Shown here piece after piece: positions 59,210-64,000 of a stretch of DNA of 64,000 bases (the first letter of the stretch is position 1; each line of letters starts with the position of its first letter). The DNA comes from Inia geoffrensis. Its lineage: Eukaryota; Chordata; Mammalia; Artiodactyla; Iniidae. Under the pieces are notes generated by a model that searched no databases, was not told the DNA's origin, and saw nothing but the letters and a program-made list of their open reading frames with translations. The translations under genes were made by a program, and so were the position numbers. Location of the stretch: the NCBI GenBank assembly GCA_036417435.1, contig CM070904.1, positions 46,197,908-46,261,907 of the forward strand, given 5' to 3'.

Positions 59210-61290
59210 TTTTAGAGGTAAAATTGTCATTATATGCAGATGACATGATACTCTATAGAGAAAACCTTAAAGAAAATCCACACAAAAACTATCAGAACTG
59301 ATATATGAACTCTGAAAGGTAGCAGGATACACGATTAACATGCAGAAGTTGGCTGCCTTTCTTTACACTAACAATGAAATGTCAGAAAGGGAATGTAAAA
59401 AAACAATGCCTTATAAAACTGCACCAAAAATAAAATAAAATACTTAGGAATAAACCTGATCAAGGAGGTAAAAGACTTATATGTTGAGAATTTTAAAACA
59501 TTAATAAAGGAGGACATTGAAAATGATTCAAAGAAATGGAAAGATAGCCCATGATCTTGAACTGGAAAAATTAATATTGTTGAAATGGCCATACTACCCA
59601 AAGCAATCTACAGATTTAATGCAATCCCTATCAAATTACCCATGACATTTTTCACAGAACTAGAACATATAATCCTAACATTTATATGGAACCATAAAAG
59701 ATCCAGAATTGCCAAAGCAATCTTGAGGAAAAAGAACAAAAGAGGAGGCATAACCCTCCCAAACTTCAGACAATACTACAAAGCTACAGTAATCAAAACA
59801 GGGTGGTATTGGCACAAAAACAGACATATGGATCAATGAAACAGAATAGAGAGCCCCTAAATAAACCCACACAATTACAGTCAATTAATCTTCAACAAAG
59901 GAGGCAAGAATATACGATGGGGAAAAGACAGTCCGTTGAGCAAGTGGTGTAGGGAAAGTTGAACAGCTCATGTAAATCAATGAAGTTAGAACACACCTTC
60001 ACACCACACATCAAAATAAACTCAAAATGGTTTAAGACCTAAATATAAGACATGACACCATAAAACTCCTAGAAGAGAACATAGGTAAATCATTCTCTGA
60101 CATATTTCGTACCAATTTTCTTAGGTCAGTCTCCCAAGGCAATAGAAATAAAAGCAAAAATAAACAAATGGAACCTAATTAAACTTATAAGCTTTTGCAC
60201 AGCAAAGGAAACTGCAAACAAAACGAAAACACAACCTACGTACTGGGAGAAAATATTTGTAAATGATGCAACCAACAACAGCTTAATTTCCAAAACATAC
60301 AAACAGCCCATATAGCTCAATAACAAAAAAACAAACTAACAACCCAATCAAAAAACAGGCAGAAGACCTAAATAGACATTTCTCCAAAGAAGGCATACAG
60401 GTGGTCAATAGGTACATGAAAAGATGCTCAACATCACTAAGTATCAGAGAAATGCAAATCAAAACTAAAATGAGGTATCACCTCACTTGTCAGGATGGCC
60501 ATCATCAAAAAGTCTACAAATAATCAATACTGGAGAGGGTGTGGAGAAAAGGGAACCCTCTGCACTGTTGGTGGGAATATAAATGAGTGCAGCCACTATG
60601 GAAAACAGTATGGAGGTTCCTCAAAAAACTGGAAATAGAGTTGCCATACGATCCAGCAATCCCATTCCTGGGCCTATATCTGGACAAAGCTATAATTTGA
60701 AAAGATACATGCACCTCTATATTCATTGCAGCACTATTCACAATAGCTCAGACATGGAAACAACCTAAATGTCCATCATCAGATGAATGGATAAAGAAGA
60801 TGTTGTACATATGTACAAAGGAATACTGCTCAGCCATAAAAAAAAGAATGAAATAATGCCATTTGCAGCAACATGGATGGATCTACAGACTATCACACTA
60901 AGTGAAGTAAGTCAGAAAGAGAAAGATAAATACCATATGATATCCCTTATATGTGGAATCTAAAATATGACACAAATAAACTTGTCCATGAAACAGAAAC
61001 AGACTCACAGATATAGAGAACACACGTGGTTGCCAAGGGGTAGAGGGGTGGGGGAGGGATGGTTTGGGAGTTTGGGATTAACAATGCAAACTATTATATA
61101 TAGAGTGGATAAACAACAAGGTCCTACTGTATAACACAGGGAACTATATTCAATATCCTCTAATGAATGATAATGGAAAAGAATATGAAAAAGTATATAA
61201 ATGTATATACTAGAATAACTGAATCATTTGCTGTATAGCAGAAATTAACACAATATTGTAAATCAACTATAATAAAATACCATTTTTTTA
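59210..61290 (+). mobile_element. L1 retrotransposon, 5'-truncated, ORF2 degraded
   Basis: A LINE-1 copy starting inside the reverse transcriptase domain of ORF2. The catalytic-type motif LSLYADDMILY is encoded at 59224-59256 (YADD at 59233-59244). A later piece of ORF2 is legible at 59585-59839 ([34 protein letters not shown]). Stops and frameshifts break the rest, so it cannot be translated as one protein. Sequence near 60720-60900 is the ORF2 end. The 3' UTR follows, with a G-rich polypurine tract at 61037-61058 and a terminus 'aatattgtaaatcaactata' and AATAAA-like end at about 61265-61290. About 2.1 kb of a usual 6 kb is present. Target duplications were not identified. Confidence 0.92.
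61037..61058 (+). repeat. G-quadruplex motif in L1 3' UTR
   Basis: Four G runs (4, 4, 5 and 3 bases) are separated by TAGA, T and A, satisfying the G3+N1-7 pattern. Confidence 0.8.
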
Positions 61291-61458
61291 AAGAAGTTGT
61301 TCTGTGTAGATGCTAGGTGGTGGCATTGATGGGGGTCATGGAAGCTAAAGAGATGGTACAGAGAAGCAAAAGGACAGAAAAATACATTGGCTTATGAGGA
61401 AGTAAGAAACCAGATAAGCTAATATGTAGAGATATAAGACTAAGTGATTTATATGTAA

Positions 61459-61668
61459 TTTTTTTCAGCTTTATTGAGGTATAATTGACAAATAAGATAT
61501 TTAAAGTGTACATGATGATGATTTGATATATGTCTACATTGTGAAAGGATATTCCCATTTAGTTAATTAAATATTCATTACTTCAAATATTTATTTCATT
61601 TGCTTGCTTTGTTCAGAATATTTAAGCTCTGCTCTCTAGGCAAATTTCAATTATACAATACACAATGC
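61459..61668 (-). mobile_element. L1 (L1MA/B-type) 3' end, minus segment
   Basis: A T run leads into 'cagctttattgaggtataat', 'aaagtgtacatgatgatgat' and 'ggcaaatttcaattatacaa', the reverse complement of an L1 3' terminus. It abuts a plus-strand L1 segment, suggesting an inverted (twin-primed) insertion. Confidence 0.75.
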
Positions 61669-61783
61669 AAAATTGGTCAGTGATGAGAAGGAAGGAAATC
61701 CTGTTGTTTGTGACATGAATGGACCTTGTGGTCATCATGTTAAGTTAAATAAGTCAAACAGAGAAAGACAATACTGCATGCTA
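61669..61783 (+). mobile_element. L1 segment, plus orientation, left of LTR insertion
   Basis: 'aaggaaggaaatcctgttgt', 'gtgacatgaatggaccttgt' and 'taagtcaaacagagaaagac' match the L1 stretch just before its '...cacttatatgtggaatctaa' block. That block resumes at 62641. Confidence 0.75.
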
Positions 61784-62637
61784 TGAATAGAGTAGGGTGG
61801 GGCCCAAGGACAGCCTCTTCATGCATAGGTATTAGGCAGAAGGCAAAGCCACCTCCTTGTTTTGCATTTAATGAGGGCATGACACATAGGGGAATCGCAT
61901 TTAAAACAGAAACTTTGTAGCATCTTAACAAGAAACCCTGACCATGAGAATTGTGAAGCACCTGCAATAAAACTGCACAGGTTGCTGATGACCCGGTACC
62001 ACCTTCCACATGTGGTGCCCCACTAGTAAGGGAAAATTTAAGGGAAACAGCTCTTAGAGCATATGTACGGTGGCTGTAGGAGAAAAAAGCTCAGGACCCG
62101 GAGCTGATGTAGCCTGGTGCAGTCCAGGTCACACCTCAACCTTCCCCTCAATGAATATTCCAACTGTAATCAAAAAGACCCCCACCCGGGCTACCCTGGT
62201 GGCACAGTGGTTGAGAGTCCGCCTGCCGACGCAAGGGACATGGGTTCGTGCCCCGGTCCGGGAAGATCCCACATGCCGCGGAGCAGCTGGGCCCGTGAGC
62301 CGTGGCCGCAGGGCCTGCGCGTCCGGAGCCTGTGCTCCGCAACGGGAGAGGCCACAGCGGTGAGAGGCCCGCGTACCACAAAAAAAAGACACCCACCCAT
62401 TCAAAAGGCTAAAAATAAGATAAAAGGGGGATCAAAAAACCCTCACTCTGACATGTCCATACTCTTCTCCTCTGAGTGTGTAACTTTAGCTTCTGCCCTG
62501 AATAAACCGCTTCTTTGTACTCTTTGCTCCCCAGCCTCAGTCTTTATTTTTCCTTAGTGTTTTGTGTTCCTTGCTCAAATTCTTTTTGAATGAGTTGAAC
62601 AAGAGCCTCAACTTTTGATAACGCTTTTCTAGTATCA
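61784..62637 (+). mobile_element. ERV LTR inserted in L1, itself carrying a SINE
   Basis: TG at 61784 and CA at 62637 bound an insertion that splits an L1 sequence exactly between cta and tcacttatat. cta occurs on both sides (61781-61783 and 62638-62640). Near the 3' side, 'gaataaaccgcttctttgta' followed by 'ctctttgctccccagcctca' has the polyadenylation signal and U5-like style of class I ERVs. Without the SINE it is about 640 bp. No internal viral sequence adjoins it, so it is a solo LTR. Confidence 0.7.
62188..62382 (+). mobile_element. CHR-type SINE (~200-bp form)
   Basis: Head gggctaccctggtggcacag, GC-rich body and end 'gagaggcccgcgtaccac', with a short A tail. The 16-bp duplications (aaaaagacccccaccc at 62172-62187, aaaaagacacccaccc at 62383-62398) differ at one base. 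It lies inside the LTR. The ORFs at 62070-62557 on both strands are SINE readings. Confidence 0.95.
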
Positions 62638-62640
62638 CTA

Positions 62641-62710
62641 TCACTTATATATGGAATCTAAAAAATAATTCAAACTCATATAATTTTTGAGAATAAAACC
62701 ATACATGGTC
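62641..62710 (+). mobile_element. L1 segment, plus orientation, right of LTR insertion
   Basis: 'tcacttatatatggaatcta' and 'aattcaaactcatataattt' continue the L1 3' region interrupted at 61783. Confidence 0.75.
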
Positions 62711-63344
62711 ATTCCAATGATGTCACCATTTTTTTAAAAACTACCATTCACATGGAAGGTGAAATTCTGAGACAGAGAAAATTAGAAATGAAATTTAATT
62801 ATATTGAAGTCTTCTTCAGGAAATCATTAACATATTACACTTCACAAATATGTAAGGCTTTACTAGCTATCATAAAAGAATATTTGTATGGCTTCCAATA
62901 AATATAACTCATTCAATTTATATGACTTCTGTTTTTTACTCCTCATATACAAGCCATTGAAAAATGAAGTGAAACATAATATATGCTTTTTTCAAAGCTT
63001 TCTCAAAGTTATAGCACATTACACTACATTTTTTTCTTCAAACTGTGCAATTTGAGTGAGCTTTTTAACCTCTGAAAGGTAATGGTCAGAAGTTTACTTG
63101 ATTATTCAGAGCAAAATGTTTTTCCTAATATTGGTTTCACTGAATGAATACACAATTAATTGTATCAAACTGAGACAGGTTCCAAACTCACAGATGGCAG
63201 AAAATATTAGCAAAAGAAGTCAGAAGAACAATTAATGAAATATTTTAAGAGATAAAATACTTTTTGAATGTCTTTAACAAAATTAGTATTTTAAATAAAT
63301 GTAACATTGTCATTATATCCATTATTTTGCTTTTTCTTTACCTT
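62711..63344. other. Unassigned AT-rich stretch
   Basis: No gene or named repeat is recognised. Confidence 0.5.
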
Positions 63345-63744
63345 TTTAACAGCTTTATTGAGATAACTCATATATCAAAAAATATGACTCTTTCCAAGTG
63401 TACAAAGAGCTTTTTGTATAGTCACAGTTGTGATCCTTTAGCACAACCTAATTTTAGAACATTTTTATTACCTGAAAAGAAAACTTGTACACACCAGTTA
63501 GTAGCTTCCCATTCAACAACTCCTCCCAACCTTACTACCCCACAACACAGATAGCCCTACCTTCTGTCTCTATAGTTTTATCTATTCTGGATATTTTAAA
63601 TAAATGGAAATCATACAATTCCCCTGTATAGAACCATATAAACGAAAGCTAATGCTTTGAAGTTTCATCTATATCATAGCATGTACCAGCATTTCATTTC
63701 TTCTAATAGCTGAATAATATTCCATTGTGTGGATACACCACATC
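63345..63744 (-). mobile_element. Old L1 (L1M-type) 3' end
   Basis: 'aacagctttattgagataac', 'ctatagttttatctattctg' and 'ctgaataatattccattgtg' are reverse-complement L1M landmarks. The ORF at 63264-63554 overlaps it and is not a gene. Confidence 0.75.
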
Positions 63745-64000
63745 TTTTTTTTTTTAAACATCTTTATTGGAGTATAATTGCTTTACATTGTTGTGTTAGT
63801 TGCTGCTGTATAACGAAGTGAATCAGCCATATGTATACATATATCCCCATATCGCATCCCTCTTGTGTCTCTCTCCTACCTTCGCTATCCCACCCCTCTA
63901 GGTAGTCACAAAGCACCTAGCTGATCTCCCCATGCGATGCAGCTGCTTCCCACTAGCTATCTATTTTACATTTGGTAGTGTATATATGTCCATGCCACTC
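63745..64000 (-). mobile_element. Younger L1 3' UTR (cetartiodactyl type), continues past window
   Basis: A T run of 11 at 63746-63756 leads into 'catctttattggagtataat', 'tgttgtgttagttgctgctg', 'gtatacatatatccccatat' and 'cacctagctgatctccccat'. This is the reverse complement of the lineage's L1 3' UTR with little divergence. It is inserted in the older L1M to its left and runs off the right edge. Confidence 0.88.

Noticed and set aside
59210..61290. Functional reverse transcriptase gene
   Set aside because: The L1 is 5'-truncated and its ORF2 is broken by stops and frameshifts. Only a few short peptides remain.
62117..62557. Longest ORF in the window (146 aa)
   Set aside because: Two thirds of it is SINE sequence and the rest is LTR. 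There is no conserved motif.

Overview
The window is nuclear DNA from a mammal, almost certainly a cetacean. The diagnostic feature is a set of tRNA-derived SINEs of the CHR type. Their heads read gggcttccctggtggcgcag, and the five-prime domain is followed by GC-rich segments typical of whales and dolphins. There are eleven complete or nearly complete copies plus one tail cut by the left edge. L1 3' ends of the cetartiodactyl type and many older eutherian repeats (L2, MIR, MER5A-like, MaLR/ERVL-like LTRs) agree. The background is AT-rich, and GC and CpG are concentrated in the SINEs.

I found no convincing protein-coding exon, tRNA, rRNA or other functional gene. Open reading frames are short (at most about 146 codons). 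Nearly all of the longer ones lie in SINEs, L1 remnants, microsatellites or LTRs. The window is best read as intergenic DNA or the inside of a very long intron.

Layout. 1-8600: CHR tail, L2, MIR, an LTR-like element splitting an L2, an old L1 3' end, a solo ERV1-type LTR with a 4-bp target duplication, an L2 and an LTR-like fragment. 8600-14400: a long repeat-poor AT-rich block broken only by L2 and MIR scraps. 14400-25800: old L1 fragments carrying five CHR SINEs, a Tigger-like remnant, a hAT-like element, MIR and L2. 25800-33300: an LTR-like repeat, an unassigned coding-like (possible pseudogene) stretch at about 28640-30200, L2, an ERV LTR and a SINE. 33300-45300: L1M fragments, MIRs, two SINEs, microsatellites and repeat-poor blocks. 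45300-54800: an unassigned repeat-like stretch next to an LTR-like element, L2/MIR scraps, a MER5A-like element, a CR1/L3-like relic and a SINE. 54800-64000: L1 fragments, a SINE, a 2.1-kb five-prime-truncated L1 with ORF2 remains, a three-layer nest (SINE in LTR in an inverted L1), and a young L1 running off the right edge.

Nothing here forms a pathway or an operon-like system. The content worth a second look is architectural: nested insertions with readable target duplications, a fused SINE head, a probable twin-primed L1, a degraded coding-like block of unknown parentage, and long repeat-poor blocks that could hold conserved non-coding elements. All repeat-family calls come from reading the sequence against remembered consensus patterns, so subfamily names are approximate.
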